Position numbers and translations under genes: made by a program. The notes beneath the pieces were generated by a model, which saw nothing but the letters and a program-made list of their open reading frames with translations, was not told where the DNA came from and ran no database searches. A stretch of 64,000 nucleotides of DNA from Myxococcales bacterium (GTDB lineage Bacteria > Myxococcota_A > Polyangia > Haliangiales > Haliangiaceae): NCBI GenBank assembly GCA_028287135.1, contig JAQBQE010000048.1, forward strand, positions 1 through 64,000, written 5' to 3'. Below are positions 45,119-52,747 of the stretch, in pieces (the stretch's first letter is position 1; each line of letters starts with the position of its first letter).

Positions 45119-46273
45119 TCAAGGCACGAGAGCGACCGTGTCGACCCCGAAAAACGCCAGTGCGCCGATCAGCGCCGCGAGGCTTCCCACCGTGGCCGTC
45201 CTGTCGATCCTGATCACGATGGGCGCCGCCCTGAGCGTGTCGGGGCCTGCGGCCTTGGCGGCCTTGATCGCCTCGTCGGCAGATGCCGAGAGTGCGAGCG
45301 TGACGCCCCGCACCTGGTGCGCGACCGCTGGCCGCAGCGCGATCGGCACGATGCCGTACATCGCCCAGCCCCCCGGTCCGGGCTGTGCGGTGACGGCGAG
45401 CACGAGCTCCGCCTTCCCGCCGGCGATCTGGACGACCTCGGTGATCCGCGATGCCGGCATCCCCGCAGGTGCGAACAGCGCAACGCGGCCCGTGCGCTGG
45501 GCGATCGCCGACGGCAGCTCCTTGGCACTCAGCGACGCACCGGGGAACGGGTCGCCACCGATCGTCACGCCGCCGGCACCGAGCCTCGCGATCGGAAGTG
45601 CACCGAGGGACAGCTCGGTCAGCGTCACGGTCAATGCGGACTGCATCAGCTCGGGCTTGCTGGTCGGAGCCTCTGGCAACTTGACGCCGACACCCGACAC
45701 GGAGACCGGAGGCATCGGGATCTCGATCGGCCCGAGCAGCTCGGGGCCGCCGGGGCGCGTCGCCACATCGCGTGCGATCCGGTCGAGAGCAAAGTAGGTC
45801 GCGGACATGTAGCGCGCATCGGGGACCGCGCTGACCTTGTCCTTGCACGTCGTGCCGAGCTCGCGCCACGGCGTCCGCGTGTCCTTCATGCGAGCGTCGT
45901 CGAGCGTGCCGAGGAACCGCTGCTTCGCGTTCGGCTCGCAGTACGCCTTGCACGCGAGCATCGCGGCCTCGATCGCCGCGCGGGTCGGGCCGCCGTCGGC
46001 CGGGAGCTTGTTCCACGCGAGGATCGGCGTCCAGTCACCACACGGCTGGCAGCCATCGATCAGCGCCTGTGCACGACGGGTCGCCGGCAGCTTCGGGGCC
46101 GCCTCGAGCGCGGTCTTGCACGCCGTCCAGTCGAGCGGAGCGACACCGGCATCGGCGGCCTGCGTCGAGGAGGCGGCAGAACCGGTCGGCGTGTCGCGCG
46201 TGTCCTTGCCCTTGTCCTTGCATGCCGACGCCAGGATCGCGATCGCGGCGAGCGCCGGAGCCAGGCGACTCAC
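45119..46273 (-). CDS. Lipoprotein of unknown function, ExbD-like C-terminus possible
   Basis: 384 residues, GTG at 46273 overlapping the activator stop (GTGA). Signal peptide with lipobox LASAC. The N-terminal half has conserved-looking Cys (CKTALE, CQPCGDW, CKAYCEP, CKDKV). The C-terminal ~180 residues contain repeated short strands (PIEIPMPPVSVSGVGVKLPE; RAAPIVIRIDRTATVGSLAAL) that recall the ExbD/TolR periplasmic fold in which PVVIRADR is followed by a helix, here without the membrane helix. That resemblance is by eye only. No reliable function. Confidence 0.65.
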   Translation of the reverse strand: MSRLAPALAAIAILASACKDKGKDTRDTPTGSAASSTQAADAGVAPLDWTACKTALEAAPKLPATRRAQALIDGCQPCGDWTPILAWNKLPADGGPTRAAIEAAMLACKAYCEPNAKQRFLGTLDDARMKDTRTPWRELGTTCKDKVSAVPDARYMSATYFALDRIARDVATRPGGPELLGPIEIPMPPVSVSGVGVKLPEAPTSKPELMQSALTVTLTELSLGALPIARLGAGGVTIGGDPFPGASLSAKELPSAIAQRTGRVALFAPAGMPASRITEVVQIAGGKAELVLAVTAQPGPGGWAMYGIVPIALRPAVAHQVRGVTLALSASADEAIKAAKAAGPDTLRAAPIVIRIDRTATVGSLAALIGALAFFGVDTVALVP

Positions 46274-47631
46274 CCGCGATCGACCTCGAGGCCGTACTTC
46301 TTGACGAGGCGGTGGATGTAGTTGCGGTCGATGCCGGCCTCGGAGGCCGCGCGCGAGATGTTGCCGCGGTGACGCGCGAGCAGCGCCTCGAGGTAGTCCC
46401 GCTCGAAGCTCTCGACGAGCGCGGCCTTTGCCTCCTTGAACGGAAGCTCGAGGACGTCGGAGTTGGACGGCTGCCGCTTCGGCGTCGGGGTCTCGTCGCC
46501 ACGGGTCGGCATCCGCGACGTTCCGTCGGATAGATCGTGCAGCGCCGCGTCGCCCAGCGAGAGCGCGCGCTCGACGACGTTGCGCAGCTCGCGAACGTTG
46601 CCGGGCCAGTCATGGCGCTGGAGCAGATCCACCAGCGCCGGAGATTGCGCGAAGCTGCCGCGGCCCATCTTGTCGGCGAACCATGCGGCGAGTGCCGGGA
46701 TGTCGCCCTTGCGCTCGCGCAACGGGGGCACGTGTGTCGCGACCACGGCGAGCCGGTAGTAGAGGTCCTCGCGGAACTGGCCGGCCTTGACCATCGCGCG
46801 CAGGTCGCGGTGCGTCGCGGCGATCACCCGGATGTCGACGTCGACGGACTGGGTGTCACCGACGCGCCGAACCTGCCTGCGATCGAGCACGCGGAGCAGC
46901 TGCGGCTGGAGATCGAGCGCGAGCTCGCCGATCTCGTCGAGGAACAGCGTCCCCCGATTCGCAGCCTCGATCAGCCCCTGCTTGTCCGCGTTCGCGCCGG
47001 TGAACGATCCCTTCGCGTGGCCGAACAGCTCCGACGCGATCAGCTCGTGGGGGATCGAGCCGCAGTCCACGACCACGAACGGGCCGCGGGTCCGCTTGCT
47101 CATGCGATGCACCGCCTCGGCGATCGCCTCCTTGCCGGTGCCGGTCTCGCCCTGCAGCAGGATCGTCGCCTCGGTCGGAGCGGCCTTCGTCAGCAGCGCG
47201 AACAACCGGCGCATCGGCAGCGTGGTGCCGAGGACATCGCCGAACCGATCGCCACTGAACTCGTTGAGGTCGATGCTGGTGTCGACCGGCTCGACGTCCA
47301 TCTCGGTGTGCTTGCCGAGCCGGAGCCGCGCCGCGCCGGTGAGCACGACATTGCCGACCTTCGCGCCGCCGTGCTTGGTACCGTTCGTGGTGTCGAGGTC
47401 GCGGACCTCGATGCCATCGCGACGGACGCGGATCTCGAGGTGGTAGCGCGACACGGTCGCGTCGGTCAGGACGAGGTCGTTGTCGGCGTGCGTGCCGACC
47501 ATCGTCGTGCCTTCGTCGAGGGCGTGCTCCTTGCCCTGGTCCGGACCGGAGACGACCCGCAAGCGGAAGCTTCGCTCGACGAGCACGCCGCTGGCGTCGT
47601 CGGTCAGGAGCTGCGTGTGGATCTGACTCAC
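46270..47631 (-). CDS. FHA-domain sigma54-dependent transcriptional activator
   Basis: 453 residues. An N-terminal FHA domain (about 21-112; TMVGTHADNDLVL, TVSRYHLEI, TTNGTKHGG) binds phospho-Thr, so the input is probably a Ser/Thr kinase. AAA+ core (about 130-365): Walker A GETGTGKE, GSFTGA (the sigma54-contact loop), Walker B LFLDEIGE, and the R-finger region. A Fis-type helix-turn-helix ends the protein (NISRAASEAGIDRNYIHRLV). This FHA-sigma54 class is abundant in myxobacteria. One base separates it from the glycosidase gene. Its target promoters are not identifiable here. Confidence 0.94.
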   Translation of the reverse strand: MSQIHTQLLTDDASGVLVERSFRLRVVSGPDQGKEHALDEGTTMVGTHADNDLVLTDATVSRYHLEIRVRRDGIEVRDLDTTNGTKHGGAKVGNVVLTGAARLRLGKHTEMDVEPVDTSIDLNEFSGDRFGDVLGTTLPMRRLFALLTKAAPTEATILLQGETGTGKEAIAEAVHRMSKRTRGPFVVVDCGSIPHELIASELFGHAKGSFTGANADKQGLIEAANRGTLFLDEIGELALDLQPQLLRVLDRRQVRRVGDTQSVDVDIRVIAATHRDLRAMVKAGQFREDLYYRLAVVATHVPPLRERKGDIPALAAWFADKMGRGSFAQSPALVDLLQRHDWPGNVRELRNVVERALSLGDAALHDLSDGTSRMPTRGDETPTPKRQPSNSDVLELPFKEAKAALVESFERDYLEALLARHRGNISRAASEAGIDRNYIHRLVKKYGLEVDRG

Positions 47632-47632
47632 T

Positions 47633-48904
47633 CTATGCCTTTGTACCGCGACGGCGCGTCAGCATCCATCCCACCAGCACGAGGAGCGCGATCGGCGGGT
47701 GATCGCGACCCGCGCTGCAGCATCCTCCACCGGGACCATGGTCGGGGCTCCCCGCATCGGGGCCGAATCCGCCTTCACCCGGCGTGGCGTCCTCCGGACC
47801 GGCCGCGTCCGGAACCCCCGCGTCGGGCGGCGGATCGACACCCGGCTCGAGCACCATCGAGTTGTAGGTCTGGATGCCCGAATCGACGGTCTGGCACTGC
47901 TGCTTGGTCTTGAAGCCGGCCTTGCGAACGGTGACGCAGGCGAGCCGCGGCGTGACGCCGAGGAAGTCGTAGAAGCCATCGCTCCCGGTGGTCTGCACGC
48001 GACCGTCATCGAGCGTGACCTGCGCCCCGGTGATCCGCGTGCAGTTGAACACGCTGTTCTGGCAGATCAGCCCGACCAGCTCGCCGGCGGGCAGCATGCC
48101 GTACTTCACCGCGAGGTGATTTGCGACGGTGCGCTCGACGCCGTCCGACGGCGAGCTCGCGAGGACGCCATCGATCACCATCGTCGACGAGCTGCCGCCA
48201 TCGAGCGCCATCGCCATGTACGCGCCGCGCGCCTGGAGGAACGTTGCGAGATCGGCGGCCGTGAGCCCCAGCGATCCACTCTGCCATCCGTCGACCGTGG
48301 CGAGCCACATCCGGTTGCCATCGGCCGACAGGGCGATCGCGGAGCGCGGCGTCGGCTGACACGGGACGGTCACGGCATCGCTGCACTCGAGGGTGCTCGC
48401 ACTGACGACGGCCCCCGCACGAACGAGCAGGGGGCGACCGCCGATCGCGCCCTGCGTCCCCTCGGGAAGATCGGCCGCCGCGACGACGGTCTCCGGCGGG
48501 ACGATGGTCGCTTGCGTGCGCTCGCCGACCCGCCGCATGTGGAACAGCGACAACCCGCTCGTGTCAGCGGTGTTGGTCCACGGCGTCGATTCGCCGATCG
48601 CGAGCCCGCGCGGCGTGTAGCCCGAGACGGCGAACGCATCGCCGTTGATCGCGACCTGCGCACCCTTGCGGTTGGCAAAGCCCGACGTCGTGATCCCGCG
48701 ATCGGATTCCTTGGTCGTGTACACCGCGATCTCCGCGGAGGTCAGATCGATCTGGACCAGGACGATGCGGGCGGGCACCGCGCTGTCGACCCAGCGCTCG
48801 ACATGAATGCCGGGGTGCGGATCGCTCTGCGACATGCGAACCGGCGCTGCGCCTGCGGCCGCCGACAGGGCGGTGATCGCGACGAGGACACACGCGGCAC
48901 GCAT
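47633..48904 (-). CDS. Secreted phosphodiester glycosidase-family protein with MYXO-CTERM-like tail
   Basis: 423 residues, ATG at 48904, signal peptide ending SAAAGA. The NAGPA-type domain spans about 25-290: GVNGDAF-like QVAINGDAFAVSGY, GAIGGRPLLV, PRSAIALSADG, and the catalytic-pocket AMALDGGSSSTMV. A carboxypeptidase-regulatory domain (about 300-370; VTLDDGRVQTTGSDGFYDF) follows, then a Pro/Asp/Gly linker and the tail: GGGCCSAG, one membrane helix, RRRG. This is the MYXO-CTERM layout (Cys-containing motif, TM, Arg cluster), which in myxobacteria directs surface sorting. The likely activity is removal of a sugar from a phosphodiester. Confidence 0.88.
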   Translation of the reverse strand: MRAACVLVAITALSAAAGAAPVRMSQSDPHPGIHVERWVDSAVPARIVLVQIDLTSAEIAVYTTKESDRGITTSGFANRKGAQVAINGDAFAVSGYTPRGLAIGESTPWTNTADTSGLSLFHMRRVGERTQATIVPPETVVAAADLPEGTQGAIGGRPLLVRAGAVVSASTLECSDAVTVPCQPTPRSAIALSADGNRMWLATVDGWQSGSLGLTAADLATFLQARGAYMAMALDGGSSSTMVIDGVLASSPSDGVERTVANHLAVKYGMLPAGELVGLICQNSVFNCTRITGAQVTLDDGRVQTTGSDGFYDFLGVTPRLACVTVRKAGFKTKQQCQTVDSGIQTYNSMVLEPGVDPPPDAGVPDAAGPEDATPGEGGFGPDAGSPDHGPGGGCCSAGRDHPPIALLVLVGWMLTRRRGTKA

Positions 48905-48942
48905 GCCACGAGCATAGGGGTTTCGCGCTGCGAGCGGGAGGG

Positions 48943-49698
48943 CTACGTCGGCTCGGTCGCGATCCACAGCGGGAAGCCGTGGCGCCGGGCATGCTCGCGA
49001 ACCGTGTCGATCTTCGTGCGCGCCTCGGCAGGTGACGTGCGGCAGACGATTCCACGACCCGTCGTGTGGATCTGCATGGTCAGCGCGTGCGCATCGTCGG
49101 CGGACTTGCCGAACTGCTCCTGCAGGATCCGGGCGACGAACTCCTGCGTCGTGTGATCGTCGTTGCGCAGGACGACGAACACCTCGGGGCCGGTCGCCGG
49201 GACCTCGGGCTCTCGCGCCCCGTGGACCAGCGTGACGAGCAGGCCGCGGCCGTCGATCTTCGCGCTCTCGAGCAACGCAGCGGCCTGCGACCGGATCAGG
49301 CTCGACCACAGATCGACACACGTCGCCCGCCGATCGTTGTGGAGGGCGACGGCGTAGAGGTGCGCGAGGACTGCCTGCGCGTCCTCGGTCATCACCATCT
49401 GCTCGGTGCCCTGCTGGTCGAGGATCGCGAGGACCTTGTCCTCGAGCGCGGTGACGTCACCGCCTGCGCTCTTCATCGCGTCGGTCAGGGTCTCGATCTG
49501 GAGTGCACCGTAGAGCAGGTGGAACGAGGTCAGAGTCTCGTGGCCACGCGAGCGCGCCTCGTGTTGCGCGACATGGATCGCGACCTCCGCGTCGGCATCG
49601 AGCGTCGCGAGGAAGGTCTTGTGCGCGCGGGTCCAGCGGAACCTCTGCCACCAGATCGCTCCGAACCCCGCGGCGATGATCGCGACGACCGCTTCCAC
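48943..49698 (-). CDS. Membrane-anchored Clp_N-ClpS fusion protein
   Basis: 251 residues. A hydrophobic N-terminus (MEAVVAIIAAGFGAIWW, 1-17) is followed by a Clp N-terminal (double-Clp) domain (about 35-155; VAIHVAQHEARSRGHETLTSFHLLYGAL, shortened here: AQHEARSRGHETLTSFHLLY), and then a ClpS core (about 171-250). In ClpS the binding pocket residues are present: N179 D180 D181 (VVLRNDDHTTQEFV) and H211 (QIHTTGRGIVC). ClpS delivers N-degron substrates to ClpAP; the Clp_N domain is where ClpS normally docks on ClpA. The fusion puts both on one membrane-bound chain. No Clp ATPase is in the window. Confidence 0.88.
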   Translation of the reverse strand: MEAVVAIIAAGFGAIWWQRFRWTRAHKTFLATLDADAEVAIHVAQHEARSRGHETLTSFHLLYGALQIETLTDAMKSAGGDVTALEDKVLAILDQQGTEQMVMTEDAQAVLAHLYAVALHNDRRATCVDLWSSLIRSQAAALLESAKIDGRGLLVTLVHGAREPEVPATGPEVFVVLRNDDHTTQEFVARILQEQFGKSADDAHALTMQIHTTGRGIVCRTSPAEARTKIDTVREHARRHGFPLWIATEPT

Positions 49699-49722
49699 GC
49701 GATCACCTTACTCCGCAGCTGG

Positions 49723-51864
49723 TCAGTTGGCGATCACCGTCGCGCCGGGTCTGACGGTGACGGTGACCTGACGTGGTGGTTCCTCGGAGCCGGGCTTGCC
49801 GAGCACGGTGACCCGCCGGGGGCCCACCTCGAACGTGGCGCGGCGCACGGCGCCGCCGGGAAGCTTCAGCAACTTGGTGGGCCCCGCTTCGACATAGCCA
49901 AGCTCGAGCTTCTCCTCGACGGGCTGCGAACCGACCGTGACCTTGCGCGTAATGCGATTGCCGAAGTCGATCGTGTACGCGCCGGGAGCGACCATGCACA
50001 CGAACGGGATCTCGAGGTCGCGGCAGTGAGGCACGCCGGCCACGCTCGCCTTGCCCTCGACGTTCGACGACACCCGGAGCGGGGTTCCATCGACGAGGGT
50101 CGCGCTGCGCACGAGCCCATCGGAGCCTCGGCCTGGCGTGAACGGCTCGATCGCAGCGGGCACCTTGTTCAGCATCGTCAGGGAGAACCGCACCAGCTTG
50201 CCGCCTTCGACCAGCACGGTCGCGGGCGTGGTGACACCCGCGAGCAGCTGACCGTTCTGCACGACCTGCGCGCCGCTCGGCGTCGAGGTCAGGTGGACAC
50301 GCGCGAGATCGCCGGCGACGACGAGCGGCTGGATCAGCTTGGTCTCCTTGCCGGGGCCGGGGACCTCGAGGCGCGCGGTCGCGTCCTGATAGCCCTGCTT
50401 CTTGAACGCGATCGTCACGCTGGCTCCCGCGGCCAGCGTCGACATCGAGAGCGGTGTGGTTCCGACCGCTGCGCCATCGATGGTGACGCTCGCTCCGGTC
50501 GGGGAGGTCTCGATCGAGACGGTGGGTGCGAGCGCGATCAGCTCGAGCGTGATCTCGTTCGCCCCCGCGCGCGGCTGCACCACCGCTTGCCGGGGCTCGT
50601 ACCCATCGAGGCGCGCGACCACGGGATAGGCGCGCCCGACCTCGAGATCGCGGACGCGCAGCAGGCCCGTGGTCGCGGTCCCCGCGTTCTTGCCCTCGAC
50701 CTCGACGAGCGCGCCCTTCGGCACGGTGCGGATCATGACGTCGGTCTTGTCGGTGCCGAACAGCCGCGGCCACGCCGCGATGCCGACGAGCGCGAGCGTC
50801 GCGAGGATCGCCACCACCAGGATCGCGATCACGCCGCGCGGAGCGGGAGGCGGGCGGGGCGCCCGGCGCTCGACCGGATGCGCGGCGCCCGCGGGCAGGC
50901 GACGGGACGGCCCGGTGGCGAGCCGACCTGCGGCATCGATCCGCTCGGTGAAGAACCCGAACGTCTCGAGCTGCTGCTTCGGGGCCTCGAGATCGAACGT
51001 GCAGACGGCCTCGGTGGCGACCCCCGGCAGGACGTTGAAGTAGAGGTTGGTCGACGAGCTCGTCATCAAGTAGAGACCGAGGCCGGCGCCTCCGACCTTG
51101 CGATCGATCTGCTGCTCGTTGTGCAGGCACTTGTGCAGGTAGCGCAGCACCGTGGCGCGCTCGAGCGTGCCGAACACATCGCGGACCGCGATCACGAACT
51201 GGCCTCCGTCACATGCGTACTGCACGACGACCTTCTGCTCGACGCGCAGCGAGATCCGCGTCTTCGTCGGAATCTCCGAGAAGATCTGGCGGCCCTGCTC
51301 GTCGACGGGCGCGTCGTACAGCGCGTTCATCAGCATCTCGTCGAGGCACTGCTCGATCGATTCGCGGTACTTCCGCCGCACGCCCATGAGCTCCGCGAAC
51401 TCGGAGATCTGAGCGATGCACAGTGACTTCTCCTGGTAGTCACCGACCAGGAACGAATGGATCTGCGTGCCCCACAGCACGAGCTTGTCGAGCCCGAAGA
51501 TGTCGCCGGCGAGCACCCGGGTCGCCATCGCGGAGAGCCGACGCGAGTCGAAGGTCTCGGCGACCATCATCCCGGCCACCCGATCGGAGGCCTGCATGAT
51601 GTCGACGACCGCCGCCAGGTTGGTGCGCGGCAGGATCGCGATGACCCGGGTCTCGCCACCGAGCCGCGCGATCAGCTCGGGCGAGGCCCCGGCGAGCGGT
51701 CCATCGAGGTGGATCACGAGCAGGGCTGCCTTCAGCTGACCCGAGCCGAGCTCCTCGACCGTCGCGTGCGAGTCGACGGCCCCGCCGGCCGCCTTCAGTG
51801 CGACGGCCAGTTGCTTGCCGAACCCCTTGTCCGGCGACACCGCGATGATTCGTCGCGCCAGCAC
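49723..51864 (-). CDS. Receiver-like/GHKL-ATPase/PEGA membrane protein
   Basis: 713 residues from GTG at 51864, 14 bases after the preceding stop (GTG at 51912 would overlap it). N-terminus: a receiver-like fold (RRIIAVSPDKGFGKQLAVAL) with VIHLDG where the phospho-Asp would be. Then a GHKL/anti-sigma-type ATPase (about 145-320): CLDEMLMNALYDAP (N-box) and GGAGLGLYLMTSSS (G-box). A membrane helix (about 360-382) leads outside to at least three PEGA domains (VPKGALVEVEGKNAGTATTG, TSPTGASVTIDGAAVGTTPL, TPSGAQVVQNGQLLAGVTTP) and a C-terminal beta domain. No His phospho-acceptor is visible, so the ATPase module is a switch or anti-sigma kinase. Confidence 0.82.
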   Translation of the reverse strand: MLARRIIAVSPDKGFGKQLAVALKAAGGAVDSHATVEELGSGQLKAALLVIHLDGPLAGASPELIARLGGETRVIAILPRTNLAAVVDIMQASDRVAGMMVAETFDSRRLSAMATRVLAGDIFGLDKLVLWGTQIHSFLVGDYQEKSLCIAQISEFAELMGVRRKYRESIEQCLDEMLMNALYDAPVDEQGRQIFSEIPTKTRISLRVEQKVVVQYACDGGQFVIAVRDVFGTLERATVLRYLHKCLHNEQQIDRKVGGAGLGLYLMTSSSTNLYFNVLPGVATEAVCTFDLEAPKQQLETFGFFTERIDAAGRLATGPSRRLPAGAAHPVERRAPRPPPAPRGVIAILVVAILATLALVGIAAWPRLFGTDKTDVMIRTVPKGALVEVEGKNAGTATTGLLRVRDLEVGRAYPVVARLDGYEPRQAVVQPRAGANEITLELIALAPTVSIETSPTGASVTIDGAAVGTTPLSMSTLAAGASVTIAFKKQGYQDATARLEVPGPGKETKLIQPLVVAGDLARVHLTSTPSGAQVVQNGQLLAGVTTPATVLVEGGKLVRFSLTMLNKVPAAIEPFTPGRGSDGLVRSATLVDGTPLRVSSNVEGKASVAGVPHCRDLEIPFVCMVAPGAYTIDFGNRITRKVTVGSQPVEEKLELGYVEAGPTKLLKLPGGAVRRATFEVGPRRVTVLGKPGSEEPPRQVTVTVRPGATVIAN

Positions 51865-51878
51865 CCCTGCCGTCGAGT

Positions 51879-52421
51879 CTACACGACGGTGCCGTCGTAG
51901 CGACTCAACCACTGGGTCGGCTGGAACTCAGGAATTCGCTTGGGCGCGAGGATCGGCGAGCCGTCCTTCCAGAACTCGCGAAACGGGCGCTTCTCGCCTG
52001 TCTTATAGAAGTGCATCAAGTAGGCGGTGTCGCACGCAGCGAAGTCCGCCACCCATTGATCGAGGTCGTGGACCCCGGCCTCGTGCAGGAGCTGCAGGCT
52101 GTACGCACAGGCCTCGCTCTCATACTCGGCGACCTCGCGGAGCTGGTCCTCGGTCCACGACTCGCTGGGCTTTCTGAACGCGATCTCGCGTGACCGCTCC
52201 GACACGTTCCACTGCACCGTGTGACCGAACAGATGGACGAGGATGAACAGCGAGTCCTCGACCTCGAGATCGAACTCGACCTTGATCTGCCTGCCATCGA
52301 GGTCGCCGGTGAACGGATTAGGGACGTCGGTGACGCTGACCGGGATGCCCCAGCGGTCCTCGATCATCCGCTCGACCCGATCGAATACGAGCCGCATGCG
52401 AACCGGATCCGGGGTGCTCAT
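51879..52421 (-). CDS. Zincin-like protein with the catalytic Glu missing
   Basis: 180 residues, ATG at 52421. The helix ILVHLFGHTVQWN (61-73) has the HxxxH frame of a zincin (normally HExxH) but the Glu is replaced by Leu (HLFGH). The next helix, EYESEACAYSLQLLHEAGV (99-117), supplies Glu residues at the usual third-ligand position. The overall look is of an ImmA/IrrE-type or DUF metallopeptidase fold that could bind zinc but not hydrolyse. It lies between the small helical protein and the GHKL/PEGA gene (gaps 15 and 14 bases). Fold assignment is by motif only. Confidence 0.6.
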   Translation of the reverse strand: MSTPDPVRMRLVFDRVERMIEDRWGIPVSVTDVPNPFTGDLDGRQIKVEFDLEVEDSLFILVHLFGHTVQWNVSERSREIAFRKPSESWTEDQLREVAEYESEACAYSLQLLHEAGVHDLDQWVADFAACDTAYLMHFYKTGEKRPFREFWKDGSPILAPKRIPEFQPTQWLSRYDGTVV

Positions 52422-52436
52422 CGGATCACGTCCCGG

Positions 52437-52730
52437 TCACTTCTTGGGAGCGACGGCCTGCGAGACCCGCGCCTGGGTCATCTCGTGGAGCGTCCGCATC
52501 ACGCTGTACGCGGTGAGCTCGGCGAGCAGCTTGGTGACCGCGGTGTGCTGGGCGTCATCGAGCGTGCCCTCGACGGCCTTCATCGCCGCAACCAGGTTCT
52601 TCTCCTGCGTGGCGAGCTCGTTGGCATCGATCACCCCGTCGGCGATCGACTGCGTGAAGTGCTCGAGCTTGCCGACCTGGGCGTCGAGGTCCGGGGTCGA
52701 TTCGTCGTTGATCCAGCTGCTGCGTGCCAT
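52437..52730 (-). CDS. Small helical protein of unknown function
   Basis: 97 residues, ATG at 52730 with GGAG seven bases upstream. Acidic N-terminus, then two or three amphipathic helices (EHFTQSIADGVIDANELATQ, LDDAQHTAVTKLLAELTAY, MRTLHEMTQARVSQA). A DAN-E-type loop (DGVIDANELATQE) resembles an EF-hand-like acidic loop without full ligands. It follows the AAA ATPase gene by 17 bases. It could be an adaptor for that ATPase, by position only. Confidence 0.6.
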   Translation of the reverse strand: MARSSWINDESTPDLDAQVGKLEHFTQSIADGVIDANELATQEKNLVAAMKAVEGTLDDAQHTAVTKLLAELTAYSVMRTLHEMTQARVSQAVAPKK

Positions 52731-52747
52731 GGCGCGTCTCCTTTTGC

